64,000 nucleotides of DNA, taken from contig NC_088679.1 in assembly GCF_950023065.1 (NCBI RefSeq), forward strand, positions 24,428,001-24,492,000. Direction: 5' to 3'. The notes under the pieces are model-generated. The model saw only the letters and a program-made list of their open reading frames with translations, was not told the origin of the DNA and ran no database searches. Positions 31,374-43,559 of the stretch are shown here, in pieces. This DNA is from Planococcus citri (lineage: Eukaryota > Arthropoda > Insecta > Hemiptera > Pseudococcidae). Each line of letters opens with the position of its first letter. Position 1 is the stretch's first letter. The position numbers were made by a program, and so were the translations under genes.

Positions 31374-33702
31374 GGGTCACGGGTGGTTAGTTGTCAATAA
31401 TTGTTAGTTGTCAAATTGCGTTTTTAAAAGGATACAGGGTCATTCCACGTCAATCGGACCAAGAAGTGGTAGGTGGGTTCGCCGATTTTTTTGAAATTTT
31501 TCCTGTGGAAAGACCTTCCAAAGGGATGACCAATGGCGCAAATCGCAGCTCTCTAGCCCATTTTTAACGGCAGCCAGGGGGTGTCAAAGTTTTCAGTGAT
31601 CCTAAAATACCATCCATTTCATCAGCGGATTACTCGATAACCGCAATACCTATCAAAATGGAACTTTTTCCGATAGTTAGGGGTTTTGAAAGGCTTTTTG
31701 GTGATATCATAAAAATCAGTGTTGCCACTTTTTTTCGTACAAAAAATTAGCTTAAAAAGTTTCAAAACGTAGTTTTCATATCGTTCCGACTCTCAAAAAT
31801 TCTGAAAAAAATATATTATGGACAACTTTTCATGCTGAACAACATATTAAAAAATTGGGATGGTAACTTGGCACAAAGTCGATTTAATAAAATTTAAAGT
31901 TTGCGAAAAAATGAGATTTTTTTATTTAAAACATCAAAACAAGTTTTGATAGGTAAATTTGACCCATTTGATCCCTATTTTTACGTATCTGTTGAAAAAG
32001 TTGAAAAAACCCTTTCACTCGATGAAATGAACTCCTCACAAAAAAATCAAAATTCGAAAAGATTCAAAAAATGAACGAATTTTTATTTTTTTGTTGTGAA
32101 TGTAATTTTTATCAACTTTTTCATGAAATACGTCAGAAAGAGGTCAAAATAAGACAACTGAATAAATTTAAACTTTTTTTGATGTTTGAAATTGAAAATT
32201 GAATTTTTTCGAATTTTGATTTTCTTGTGAGGAGTTTATTTCATCGAGTGAAAGGGTTTTTTCAACTTTTTCAACAGATACGTAAAAATAGGGATCAAAT
32301 GGGTCAAATTTACCTATCAAAACTTGTTTTGATGTTTTAAATAAAAAAATCTCATTTTTTCGCAAACTTTAAATTTTATTAAATCGACTTTGTGCCAAGT
32401 TACCATCCCAATTTTTTAATATGTTGTTCAGCATGAAAAGTTGTCCATAATATATTTTTTTCAGAATTTTTGAGAGTCGGAACGATATGAAAACTACGTT
32501 TTGAAACTTTTTTAGCTAATTTTTTGTACGAAAAAAAGTGGCAACACTGATTTTTATGATATCACCAAAAAGCCTTTCAAAACCCCTAACTATCGGAAAA
32601 AGTTCCATTTTGATAGGTATCGCGGTTATCGAGTAATCCGCTGATGAAATGGATGGTATTTTAGGATCACTGAAAACTTTGACACCCCCTGGCTGCCGTT
32701 AAAAATGGGCTAGAGGGCTGCGATTTGCGCCATTGGTCATCCCTTTGGAAGGTCTTTCCACAGGAAAAATTTCAAGAAAATCGGCGAACCCACCTACCAC
32801 TTCTTGGTCCGATTGACGTGGAATGACCCTACATGAACCCTGTCTCCACGAAACCTTCATAATAACTTCATGCTATACCTACTAATGTTCCAACATGCAA
32901 AATTGGCAACATAGCTTTTTATTTGGGGATACAGTTTTGAAAAAAGTGATTTTACAGGTGCGAAGTTACACATGTTGAATTGGAACTTTTCGTTTTTGAA
33001 CATCAAAAATTTGTCAAAAGTAAATAAATTATACATCAATTTAAAGGAAATTTTATCACGAATTCAGTAATCACATGTTCAATTACAAAAAATTTTGAAA
33101 TGAATAAAATTTTTTGGTACATAGATGAAAAACGAGAAGTTGTTAGTTGTCAAAAAAGGGAATATTGTTAGTTGTCAATGAGATAGTTTACCAAAATATG
33201 CATCAAAGTGGAAAAATATTTTTAGAAAATTATCTATTGCATTATTGAATAATTTTTTTACTGCCTTTCATTCTGTAAAACGAATAAAATGTTGAATTGA
33301 TCGATTTACCTACGCCAAAAAAAAATTCAAAGAATGACCAGTCAATTTTTAAGTCGTTTATGGATATATTTTCAAGTTTTTGGGTTTATCTAAAAGTTTA
33401 GTCCTTCTCACGTGTTATCTTTTTGAAAATTTTCGAAAATTAAATTGTAAGTTTTTTTTTATCAATAGTGAATGCGTGTTTGACAACTTACAACAGGGGT
33501 GGTTGTTAGTTGTCACAAAAAAGTATCTCACTAAATCCACCATTAACCATTCATCACATGAACCAAAATTCAATTTAAAAAAAAGAAAACACGCGCAAAG
33601 AATCAAGCTTTCAAATGAGCCCAAAACGGCAAAAAAATATTCATAAATGGCTTCAGAAACTTCAAAAAACATTTTTTTTTGACAACTTACCACCCGTGAC
33701 CC
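31374..33702. mobile_element. TA-flanked TIR element, host of a nested foldback
   Basis: Outer ends gggtcacgggtggttagttg (31374 onward) and its near-exact complement ending at 33702, with TA at 31372-31373 and 33703-33704. The word ttagttgtca recurs at 31388, 31402, 33140, 33169 and 33505 (subterminal repeats). Without the nested 1.39-kb insert the element would be about 0.93 kb. No transposase is present. The TA duplication fits the Tc1/mariner superfamily. Confidence 0.75.
31437..32829. mobile_element. Nested foldback element, arms about 0.63 kb
   Basis: The arms 31437 to about 32070 and about 32200 to 32829 are inverted and nearly identical; the ends are gggtcattccacgtcaatcg and its complement. 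Flanking taca at 31433-31436 and 32830-32833 is a possible 4-bp target duplication. The spacer (32071-32199) is unrelated AT-rich DNA. Minus-strand ORFs in the arms are fortuitous. A diverged solo arm lies at 22804-23120. Confidence 0.8.
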
Positions 33703-33704
33703 TA

Positions 33705-34394
33705 CTTATTGCAGGTTGGGTAATCCATTTTTTACATCCGGTCCAAATATTTAGTAAACGAATAACCCTAGGCGGATGAGTTGAACACGTCTTTCTGGGG
33801 CTCTAGGAGTGCTAACATAATCCATAAAATGCTGGACTACAATTCGCGGATATTCATGAAGGTCTGGTAATCGTCATATTTTAACTTACGTTATGGAAGT
33901 GGCATGCAAAGTGTGTCATCTTATGTGATGATTTCCAAAAGCAATAGGTAGGTATTTTTTATGACAATGTAAAAAAAAATGAATTATGAATTGAGAATGA
34001 TGAAGATATGTAGGTAGTATGAAACTTATTCAGAAGATGTATTATTGAAGTTGAATAAAGAAAACTTACCAATTTCAAGACCTATACACATAATTTTGTT
34101 TTCTCCCTTAATTACCAGTGCCGGCGTTAGCACTGTCGCATATGTCGCAACACCAGAAATCTGTCGCCACATAGGAGAAAATTTGAAAAATTGAAAAAAA
34201 CGTCAATTTGGTAGAAAAATTGTTAATTTGCCGACAAAATCACCGATCTATCCTTAAAATTCTCAAGAATAGATTGGTGATTTTGAGTGCAAATTAAAAA
34301 TTTTCTTGGTCAAATTGAATTCACTGGGTGGGCAAAGCTAAGTCACTGGGTGGGCATTTGCCCATGCGTTTATATGTGAAAAAATGTTCTGTTT
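33705..34394. other. No gene; short direct repeat and possible hAT-like end
   Basis: ccagtgccggcgttagcac at about 34118 resembles hAT-type termini, and cactgggtgggca occurs twice (about 34322 and 34343). No matching opposite end was found. 33960-34085 is a weak family B tail (gaaaacttaccaatttcaag). Confidence 0.4.
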
Positions 34395-34672
34395 GTTGGG
34401 CAGCCGTTCGAGTATCAAACCACACAACCTTCTTTTTTTTTTACTTCATTTATCTTGTGATCCCGTGTTAGAGTATCGATTTCCTTTGCCGATGTAGTTG
34501 CTGATTTTGTTCGTTTTTAGCGTCGGTTTTTAGTGTCGGTGTAATTTTGCGTTATAAATAACGATAAGTTTAACATTAACGAATTGAAACAAAATAAATT
34601 CATAAATATTGACTAAAGCAATTTTAATAATTTAATTCGACGAATTGGAATAATGGTAGCTATTATGTACTT

Positions 34673-34972
34673 AAGCTTTTTTACTTTCGAATTCTTCGCT
34701 TTTTCTTTTTAAAAAGTCTATTATTTAACTTCTTGTATTCAAATACGTCGATATTTTGATTCAGATTGATCGTGGCTTTCAGTAGAAGAATACTTACTAC
34801 ATAGCTTTATATTATAGATGGTTTATTGGTTTTATGGTTTTATGAGGAATTTCTTTGAAGCGTACAAGAATTGTTTCTTCCGCAAAAGCCTTTTCATCCA
34901 GAATTTTCATTGAACTTTTCCATTTTTGGAAAGCATCATAGGCATTGTGATACGATTGAGGCCATTAGGGAG
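34673..34972 (-). pseudogene. Tyrosine-recombinase-like relic 1, N-terminal part
   Basis: Minus-strand pieces read NAYDAFQKWKSSMKILDEKA followed by FAEETILV, then, after a frame break, FLKRKSEEFESKKA. Copy 2 shows the same residues more clearly. In tyrosine recombinases this region corresponds to the helical core-binding (SAM-like) domain that precedes the catalytic domain. Stops and indels interrupt the frame between the two pieces. No catalytic part follows in this copy; array unit sequence begins at about 35100. Related genes are known as multicopy families in some insect genomes and as Crypton-type YR transposons; which applies here is undecided. Confidence 0.6.
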
Positions 34973-35099
34973 GAAAAAATTGTCTGATACTGCAGACGAA
35001 ACAATATCTACTTATTATCAAATGAGATTGTACTTGCAGAACTTTTGTCTGCATATCTATTTCTCCTACACTTTCATTTTCTGATAACATTATTTGGAA

Positions 35100-35700
35100 C
35101 GATGAAGTTAATAAAAATTAAATTATGCAAGGTTTTTAAAAACAGAATCACGAAACATATTGACACTTACAAATAAATTGATTAAAAATGAAAGAAATTT
35201 GTTGATTTTTGGACGAGAATTTGATTTTACGATTTAATAAACGGTTTCAACATTCGAATTTTGCTTATTTCCCAGTAAAAAAGAATCAATTCATCTGTCG
35301 ATGAAGTCGAAATAATGCTCTATGGTCCACGAACCATTTATTTTTGGTTTCACTTGGAAAATCCTTCAAGTACCTACCTAGCAAATTGCTTACAAAATGA
35401 AATAATTACATAACTTTCGTTAGATTTCAAACATTGGACTTGAAAGATGCCTTACCTGCAAAATCAGATAGACTGTTCTTGTTTTAGATTTCTGCAAGTC
35501 ATGATGTCGTCGCATATTATATAAAAAATTGAATATGTGCTTTGATACAAATGAAGAAAACAAACTCACGTAAAAAAATATTTGAAGAAAAATGAAATGA
35601 TTGATACAGCCCACAAAAAAGTAGGGCTAAGTATAAAGAAAAAATTCAAAAGAAAAATTATACTTGTAAGTACTGAGTAGAGTATGTCGTAGGTAGTACT
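35100..35700. repeat. Array U copy 1 (L1 region deleted)
   Basis: Contains a (gtttttaaaaacagaatcac at about 35129), then L2 at about 35300, gatgccttacctgc at 35447 and agtatgtcgtagg-like sequence near 35680. It fuses directly to the a segment of the next copy at about 35705, so unequal exchange has shortened it. Confidence 0.75.
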
Positions 35701-36740
35701 TAAGTAAAACAGAAAATTGAATAAAAATGAAAATTCAATTGAAAACAACTTCTAGGTTGTAAGAAAACAAGGGGGAAAATGCCAATCTCATCCCTAAGCC
35801 CATTAAATTTAAAAAAACAATTAACAAGCACGAACAATTGCAAAGTATATGGTATCATTTTCCGCATGTCAGGTCTAACCAAAATTTATATTAAAACCAA
35901 GAAAACTTGCTAAACCAAAATTTAAACCTGCATTGTGCTACTGGCTCTTAATGGTACTTCGTTTTTGCCGGTTTCTGTACTGAAAATAAAATTAGAATGG
36001 TTCTGAACCATTGTTGTAGGTACCTACTTCTACTTACAGAAAATATGCAAATTCGAACAGTTTGACATGGTTGAAGTATCTACAAAATCTAAGTACTTAT
36101 TTATGTATGCCTAATATGATTAGAAGTGTCAATTTTTCGTTTTATGAGTAGGTATTCCTTCCTACACTTGACAAACCCATTCACAACTTCACAAGCTATG
36201 CATGAAAATGGAAAACAAAAGATGAAACGAGAAATTGAAAACATTGAGTTCCACATCTACAAGTATGTATAGAACTTGTAGAAGAATACCATTGAAGAAG
36301 AAAGTCGATTTTCAGACATGAATTTGATTTCACGATTTAATAAAAGTGTTTGAACATCCGAATTTTGCTCATTTTCCAGTACTAACCAATACCTTACTTT
36401 TGTAAGATTTCAAATGTTGGACTTAGAAGATACCTTACCTACAGCAAAATCGTGAATTATTTTGAATCGATATCGATGCCAAAATTGAAATTTGTAGGTA
36501 CCTATATTAACTATTTTTTACTCTATCTTGGTTTCCACTTGAATTAGAACTGAAAATTAATACATATTTAATAAAAAATTGAATACTTCGATACAAGTAA
36601 AGAAAATAAGCTCACATATGACAAATATTTAGAGAAAAGTGAAATGAATTGATACTCCTACAAGTGTAAAGAAAAAATTCAAAAGAAAAATTATATTTAT
36701 AAGTACTGAATAGGCTATGTCGTAGGTACTTAAAACAGTT
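35701..36740. repeat. Array U copy 2
   Basis: Contains aaaacaacttctaggttg (35742), L1 at 35861-35880, ccggtttctgtactgaaa, gtgtcaatttttcg, tttaataaaagtgtttgaac, gataccttacctacagc (36418), ttggtttccacttgaatt (36529) and ctatgtcgtaggta (36714). L2 is lost after ccagtac. Confidence 0.8.
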
Positions 36741-36776
36741 GAATGAGAATAGGCACCTACTCGTATCATTCAAAAT

Positions 36777-37040
36777 TGATCTGTTGTTCATCAATTCATC
36801 GCGAATTGAAACGATCAATGATTCTGAAAACAAAAACGATAGATTATACTGATCAGTGATCAATGAAGTAAAAACCTTTAATAAATATGTTGGCATCATA
36901 AATGTATTTTTTCCTTATGAAGTATGTATACTACACTACATGACACATTGGTATTGATCAATCTGCCGGGTTTACACAGAAAAATAAGCGCTTACAAAAA
37001 CTTGCATTAAACTGGTTCTTAATATTGTCATTTTTTGTGA
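36777..37040. repeat. Array motif M5 with dyad gatactgatcagtgatc, and companion
   Basis: The block gttcatcaattcatc, gaattgaaacgatcaatgat, then tactgatcagtgatcaatga also occurs at 40013-40110, 51424-51515 and 54190-54285, with partial copies near 42475 and 49115. About 100 bp further on, most copies carry cagaaaaataagcgcttac and aaactggttc. The central actgatcagt is a perfect dyad retained in most copies. Confidence 0.7.
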
Positions 37041-37249
37041 TGTTTACCAATTCTTGAGACATGCGCAAATGCGTTTGTTTCCAGTTTGAAATCGACATAG
37101 TTGGCGACAAAAGCATTGGGATAATTTCGCGTATGAGTAGCCGTCTAGATAAGATAACTAAAAGGTCAATGGCACTAATGACAAATTAAATTTGTTTAAG
37201 AAACTGGATCACAAAGCATATAAGCACCTGAAATTATAGATAAAAATAA

Positions 37250-38510
37250 GGAACTTGAACTCCAATAATTAGTAAAAATTTAATTATGAAAGGTTTAAAA
37301 AAAAAATCACAAAACACATTAGCACTCACAAAAAATTAGATAAAAATGAAAATTCAACTAAAAACAACTTTCAAGTTGTATGAAATTAAGAAAAAAAATG
37401 TCTCTCTTATCCCTAAGCCCATAAAAAAAAAAGAAGCATGAACATGAACAATATTACGAAGTAGGTAAGTATGGTATCATTTTCCGCATGTCAGGTCTAA
37501 CCAAAATACTCGTACAATTAAAACCAAGAAAACTTTCTGGTTTAATAATAGGTACTTGGTTTTTGCCAGTTTCTGTACTGAAAATATGATTAGATAGAAA
37601 GACTCTGAACCATTGGTGTATCTACAAGTACTTCCACTTACAGAAAATATGCGAATTCGAAGAGTTTGGCGTGGTTTAAGTACACATCTATTTACTTATA
37701 TGTACTGATGTATGCTCATCAATATGATTACCTACATGGGTCAATTTTTGGTGTAACGAGTATATTCCTGCACTTGAAAAACCCATTCATACCTCCACAA
37801 GCTACAATGTATGAAAATGGAAAACAAAAATTCAATCGAAAAATTGAAAACTTACACGCATGAATATTATAATACCAAACAATTGAGGGTGAAAACATCG
37901 AGTTCCATATCTAGGTATGTTGAAAAATACACGAGCAAAAAATTTGTCGATTTTTCAAGAAGAATTTGATCTCATCTCGATTTAATAAAACTGTTTGAAC
38001 ATTCGAATTTTGTTCATTTTCCAGTAAAAACGAATGAATTTATCTATCGATACTTGGAAAATTCTTCAAGTAGCAAATAAACTTTCGCATATGATTTCAA
38101 TCGTTGAACTTGAAAGATGCCTTCTATAGCAAAATCATAAGAATAGTTCCATGATTAATTCTACATTAAACATTATTCACTTTAAATATTGAGAATTCAC
38201 AAGCGACAATAGTTACCTATCACGCAGATCTAAAATATTTTACAAAAAAATTTTAAATAAATACTTTGATACAAGCAAAAAAAAAACAAACTCGCATAAG
38301 AAAAATATTTAGAGAAAAGTGAGGTAATTGATACACGTACAAGTGTAAGGAAAAGATTCAAGAGATGAGTTACATTTGTAATTACCTATGTACTAAGTAG
38401 GCTGTGTCGTAAGCACTTAATTAATACAGAAAGTTTGTATGTATTTATAAATCAGTTCAGAATGACGAGACAAAAAAATTTACTTACGAGGAGAATTAAG
38501 ATCTTTTTTT
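37250..38510. repeat. Array U copy 3
   Basis: Runs from the a segment (37310-37400), L1 (37482-37502), tttgccagtttctgtactg, aaaaatttgtcgattttt, a shortened L2 (38048), agatgccttctatagc (38114) and ggctgtgtcgtaagc (38400) to L3 (38461). It leads directly into recombinase relic 2. Confidence 0.8.
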
Positions 38511-38560
38511 TTTGTTAAAAGTACTCGTATATTGATATTAAGAATGTTTTCGTTTGTACA

Positions 38561-38935
38561 TTCAATGTACTGTGTGATCCAGAAAATCAATCTGAGATTT
38601 CTTCAAAAGTTCCGTAACCATCGTCAGGAGTGAATACTTTTAGCTTTTTTACTTTCGAATCCTTCGCTTTTTCTTTTTAAAAAGGCTATTATTATCATTG
38701 TTGTATTTAGATAGGTACGTTGATATTTTTGTTCAGATTGATTGTGGCTTTCAGTATAGAATACTTGCTGTACAAGGTGGATGGCCTTTTGGTTTTGTAC
38801 ATTTCTCTGAAGTAGACAATGATTGTTTCTTCCGCAAAAGCCTTTTCACCCAGAACTTTCATTGAACTTTTCCAATTTTGGAAAGCATCATACGCATTGT
38901 GATGCAATTGAAGCCGTTGTGGAGGCAAAAGATTG
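38561..38935 (-). pseudogene. Tyrosine-recombinase-like relic 2, best N-terminal copy
   Basis: The 73-codon minus-strand ORF at 38707-38928 reads PPQRLQLHHNAYDAFQNWKS, then EETIIVYFREMYKTKRPSTL and YSKYSILKATINLNKNINV. Downstream, across a stop and two frame changes, come FLKRKSEGFESKKAK, VFTPDD and VTELLKKSQIDFLDHTVH. This is the order expected of the core-binding domain and the start of the catalytic domain in tyrosine recombinases of the insect multicopy or Crypton-like type. The catalytic Arg box is not present here but is found in relics 3 and 5. An ATG-based start is not evident. The piece is open for 73 codons only, so it is called a pseudogene. Confidence 0.65.
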
Positions 38936-40180
38936 TCTATTATATGTACTGCAGACGAAACAATATCTATGTATTATCAAATGAATTTGTACTTGTAGAA
39001 CTTTTGTCTACAAAATACTTACTTCTTCTACGATTTCATTTTCTGATAACATTTTTCGGAACGATAGAACGATGAAGACTATTTACTTGTTTAACAGTAG
39101 TGAATTCGCATTTTACTCAACGATTTAATATTGAACTGAAACAAAACGAACAGAATAACGTGTCAAATAATTTTATCAACGAATTGGAACTAAATAAATC
39201 TAGGATAGTAATTGGAGCAATTTTAATTAATCAACTCGACGAATCGTGATAATACATATTGTCTTCTCTTGTTTTCTTTCATAGTTAAGAAAAAAAACTT
39301 GAAAGAAACCCGATTAATCGGTGTGAGGTTGACTTGAAAACTTGAGAAAAAACCTGTCAACTTTTCAACATTATGTCAGACTTTTAAAAAATTGGGATTT
39401 TTTTTTGATTTTCTGACGTTATCTGCCTTCAGGGGGAAGAATCAAGGACGAATTTAATGGAATTCTGAATATTGAGCCAACTTGAGCGAAAACATTATGA
39501 TTTAAAACTTTTCTCGTAGAGTAGACTTTACATCAGTTTTTTTCCTGATCCATTCTAGTGTAGATAGGTGGTTACATTGAACTAAAGTTTTAAATCAGGA
39601 AAATTGAATGAGAATTCATCTTCTACAATTTCATTTTCTGATGACACTTACTAAACTAACTGTTGAGAAGTTGAAAAACGTTCAACCACAGTTTTATAGT
39701 TGAATTGGTACGTAAATAATTAAAAAAGGGGTAAGTAATGAAATAAATACCAGATAAAAGAATCGACCAATTAAAATAGTAGGTAATTATAATAAGTAAC
39801 AATAAAATTGGATTGAAAAAAAACTTGGAAAACAACCACGATCAATCAGTGTTCGGTTGAATTTTGAAAACTTGGCATTATACAACATATATATCAGACT
39901 TTTAAAAACACGAGGAAAAAAGGTTGTTGATTTTTTGACTTGATGTCAACTAAAGTGTTGAATGAGGAAAATTCAAAATTATGGAAGCTAAGATATGTTG
40001 ATTATTTTTATTGATCTGTTGTGCATCAATTCATCACAAATTGAAAAGATCAATGATTCTGAAAACGAAAACAATAGATGATACTGATTAGTGATCAATG
40101 AAAAATTGGAATTTTTCTGAAAAACGGGTTCACAAAACATATCAATAGGTACTTGAAATTATTTGCAGATAAAAATAAGG
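38936..40180. repeat. Array flank shared with 43560-44340
   Basis: Shared segments include gaaacaaaacgaacagaata with acgtgtc, ttcgaattgg-like sequence, cttctctt followed by ctttc and catag, tcagacttttaaaaac, gtaaaaaaggttgttgattt and ttgaacgaagaaaa-like sequence. The order is the same in both places. It also contains an M5 copy at 40013-40110. No coding signal was seen. Confidence 0.55.
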
Positions 40181-40940
40181 AATGTCAACTACGATTAAAA
40201 AAATTGAATTATGCAATAAGGTTTTCAAAAACAGAATTACAAAACATATCAACACTTACAATAAATTAAATAAAAATGAATATTCAACTAAAAACAACTT
40301 CTAGGTTGTAAGAAATCTAGAAAAAAAATGCCACTCTCTCATCCCCAAACCCATAAGTAAATTTTAAAAAACAAACATGAACAATTATGAAGTATGGTGC
40401 CATTTTCCGAATGTCAGGTCTAACCAGAATACTTATTAAAATTGAAAAAAATTTTTGGTTTAATAATACTTCGTTTTAGTGCCGGTTTCTGTACTGAAAA
40501 TAAAATTACAATGCTTCTGAAAGTGTGCTTCTTACTTGCAGCAAAAATGCGAATTCGAAGAGTTTATAAGATTGGTTGAAATTTCTATCTGTACTAGGCC
40601 TTCTCGTTTTATAAGTATTCCTATATTTGACAAATCCATTCACAATTTCACTAGCTGCGAATAGATATGAAAAACAAAAAATAAAACGAAAAATTGAAAA
40701 CTTGAACATGAACATCCAAATTTTGCTTGTTTCCCAGTAAAAAAGAATCAATTTATCTATCGATGAAGTCAAAATAATGCTCTAAGTATGTTTCACGAAC
40801 TATTCACTTTTGGTTTCATTTGGGAAATCCTTCAAGTAGCAAATCGCTTACGAAATGAAATACATAACTTTCGTACGATTTCAAACATTGGACTTAAAGG
40901 ATGCCTTACCTATTGTAAAATCATAAAATTGACTCTGTGT
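40181..40940. repeat. Array U copy 4 (internal deletion)
   Basis: Contains a segment at 40210-40310, L1 (ccgaatgtcaggtctaacc at about 40407), gccggtttctgtactgaaa, then a jump to atccaaattttgcttg and L2 at 40757, and ggatgccttacctattg at about 40900. Confidence 0.75.
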
Positions 40941-42470
40941 TGTTGGCAAATCAACATTTTACTCGAAATTTCTTGCTCGAAAAAAAAGAAGTACCTATTT
41001 GGATTACGGATCTTTTTGGGAGTCACTCTAATATGTATGCTTAATATGATTAGAATATAAGGGTAAGTTTGTCGTTTTATGAGTATTCCTACACTTGACA
41101 ACCCCATTCATAACTCCACATGCTGTGCATGAAAATGGAAAACGAAAAATTAAACGAAAAATTGAAAACTTGAAAACTTTACATGAGTGTGAAAACATTG
41201 AGTTTCATAAGAAATTTGTCCATTTTTGGACAAGAATCTGATTTCACGATTTGATAAAAGTGTTTGAGTATCCGATTTTGGCTCTATTTCCAGTCAAAAC
41301 GAATCAATTTATGTATCGATGAAGTCAAAATAATGCTCTATGTTCCACGAACCATTCATTTTTGGTCTCCCTTGAAAAATTCTTCAAGTAGCAAATCGCT
41401 TACAAAATGAAATAACTTTCATAACATTTCAAAAGTTAGACTTGAAAGATGCCTTACCTATTGCAAAATCATAAGATAGGTTCTTGTTGTAAATGGCCAC
41501 ATGCCATGCAGATTAAAAAAAAAATTAAATTATGTACTTTGATACAAATAACGAAAACTAACTCACATAAGAAAAATGTATTTAGAGAGAAGTGAAATGA
41601 TTGATACACGTACAAGTAAGTATAAAGAAGAAATTCAAGAAAAAAATTATAATATGTACGGTATGTATTTGTAAATTTGTAAGTACTGATTAGGATATGT
41701 CGTAGGTACTTGATTAAAACAGAAGGTTTGAAGTTATAAATCAGTTCAGAATGACGAGACAAAAAAATTCACTTACTGAGAAGAATTGGCCTAGATCTTA
41801 CCGGAAAAAAAAAATAAATCATGATCGTCGGTATGTAATGTGTGTAACTTTTTATAAAATGTGTTGCTTTGTACATATGTTTCCGTTTTTGGAACTAACG
41901 ATTTCGAACAATGATTTTCTTTGTTTACTTGAAGAAGAATTAAAGACAAATATTATTTGAGATTCGTGTATCTAATTTCACGTGTTCGAGTTTTTGAGAT
42001 AGTTTTTGGAATGTTAATTTTCCCAAGAGATGGCTGCTTAAGCTACAGCATCGAAGGTGCCGGTAACAAGGTGACGATGTCACACCTGTTGGGTTGGTGA
42101 CCATATAAAATGTATGTACCTACCCTTCTGATAATACCAGGATTATCTGGTCCAATTTTAATTATGTTTATGAAATAGTCAAATTCTACTTAATTAGATT
42201 AAGACAAGGAAATGATTCAATTATGAATCGATATCTCAGATCTTTTTAAAATTTAGAGAAGTAACTCGATAAATGAGGGAGTTGATTTTTTTGTCAATTT
42301 TGATTTTCATCAATTGAATGATTTTCTCAAATTTTGAATATAATTAAAAATTCGATTCAATTTTTCGATTATCGTACCTAAGTACTTAGAACTAAAGCGT
42401 TGAATCGGTAAAATTAAATGAGAATACATCATTCAAAATTCACGAGAGCTTGGTAATAAATTATTTTTAT
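40941..42470. repeat. Array U copy 5 (through L4)
   Basis: Contains cctacacttgacaacccc (41089), L2 at 41312, gatgccttacctattgc (41449), ggatatgtcgtaggta, L3 at 41750, gaactaacgatttcgaac, L4 at 42023-42110 and the gacttaattagattaagac segment at 42190. It shows the fullest order of the right half of the unit. Confidence 0.8.
42020..42115. repeat. Conserved block L4 with dyad and TATA-like end
   Basis: Sequence of gagatggctgcttaagc, tcgaaggtgccggtaac, ggtgacgatgtcacacc and ggttggtgaccatataaaat. Copies lie at about 53284-53370, 59425-59515 and 62822-62870, and a partial copy at 45734-45775. It contains the dyad gtgacgatgtcac and a plus-strand tataaaa. It is more GC-rich and better kept than the neighbouring array sequence. 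Regulatory function is only a guess. Confidence 0.5.
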
Positions 42471-42839
42471 TGATGTGTGGTTCGCATCATGAATTGAAAC
42501 GATCAATGAAGTAAAAGTAAATCATATGTGAGTACGTCAATATGTTGGTGTCAAATAGGTATTCTTACATGACTCGTTGGTTTGGTATCGATTCATCGGC
42601 CAGTTTTATGCAGAAAAGTAATCGCTTACATTGGGTGAGGTAGGACGCATGGAAATTTTTTCGCCTTTTTTTGTTGTGAATGCATTCTAGGTAAGTATAA
42701 TTAATACAGAAGAAAAGAAAAACGGAATCATAAAATACATCAACATTTAAAATTGAATAAAAATAAGGAATATGAACTCCGTTTAATAAAAATAAACTTC
42801 AATTCGCACATTTAAAATTGAATTTGAAAAGTTACATAG

Positions 42840-43040
42840 AATAACTATAAAAAATAAATTAAGTATGCGAGGTTTTCAAAAACAGAACCACAAAACATAT
42901 TAACATTTACAATGAGATAAGAAATGAAATTCAACTAAAAAAAACGTCTACATTTTGTAAGAAATCAAGGGGAAAATGCCTCTCTCATCCCTTAAGCTCA
43001 TAAATTTTAGAAAACAAGAATGAACTATCACGAAATTTAT
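42840..43040. repeat. Array U copy 6 (a segment only)
   Basis: Contains ggttttcaaaaacagaacc, aaaaaacgtctacattttg and gcctctctcatccc, then runs into recombinase relic 3 before reaching L1. Confidence 0.7.
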
Positions 43041-43460
43041 TTAGTCCAATGAACCATTTATAGTATGTACATTTAAAATTTTTGATAGTTGACAGAAAAC
43101 GGCCGTCGAGGTTATTTGGTCTCGATGCTGTACCCATACTTTTTATGTATTGCGACATGGTCGGCTTGATGTATTGTAAAGGATCGAGATTATTTATTCT
43201 TTGTTTTGGGGATTTCAACAAAATAAGTACTACACATAAAGGTCGAATAGCATCGAGAGTATCTACGTCCTGAACTCCTGAATAACGACGTCGATTAATT
43301 CATCTACTCGCAGAGCTCCACAAATACATAGGTACCCAAAATCATGACTGCTTACCTACTTGTATTGGACATTTTTTTGAAGTATAGGTACTATACAAGA
43401 GTCGTTTCTTCCGTAAAAGCCTTTTCATCCGGAACTTTCATTGATCTTTTCTATTCAAAA
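42985..43460 (-). pseudogene. Tyrosine-recombinase-like relic 3, with the Arg box
   Basis: Minus strand, in order: a core-binding remnant at about 43390-43460 (SMKVPDEKAFTEE-like), then ICGALRVDELIDVVIQ at about 43280-43325, whose GALRVDEL matches the first catalytic Arg motif (AxRxxEL) of tyrosine recombinases. An indel follows, and then an 78-codon ORF with DPLQYIKPTMSQYIKSMG, RPNNLDGRFLSTIKNFKC and FIGLNKFRDSS. The Arg codon is at 43308-43310. The second Arg/His box and the Tyr nucleophile were not found, and the part between the core-binding and Arg segments is deleted. Relics 4 and 5 cover overlapping parts, so the assignment rests on several independent copies. Confidence 0.65.
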
Positions 43461-43559
43461 GTAATCAAGGAGGTAACGAAAATTGTTGGTCAATTTTTTT
43501 ACCTACATATCGAAATATCGTTCAAGATATCGATATATCAACAACACTAAAATGTTGAG

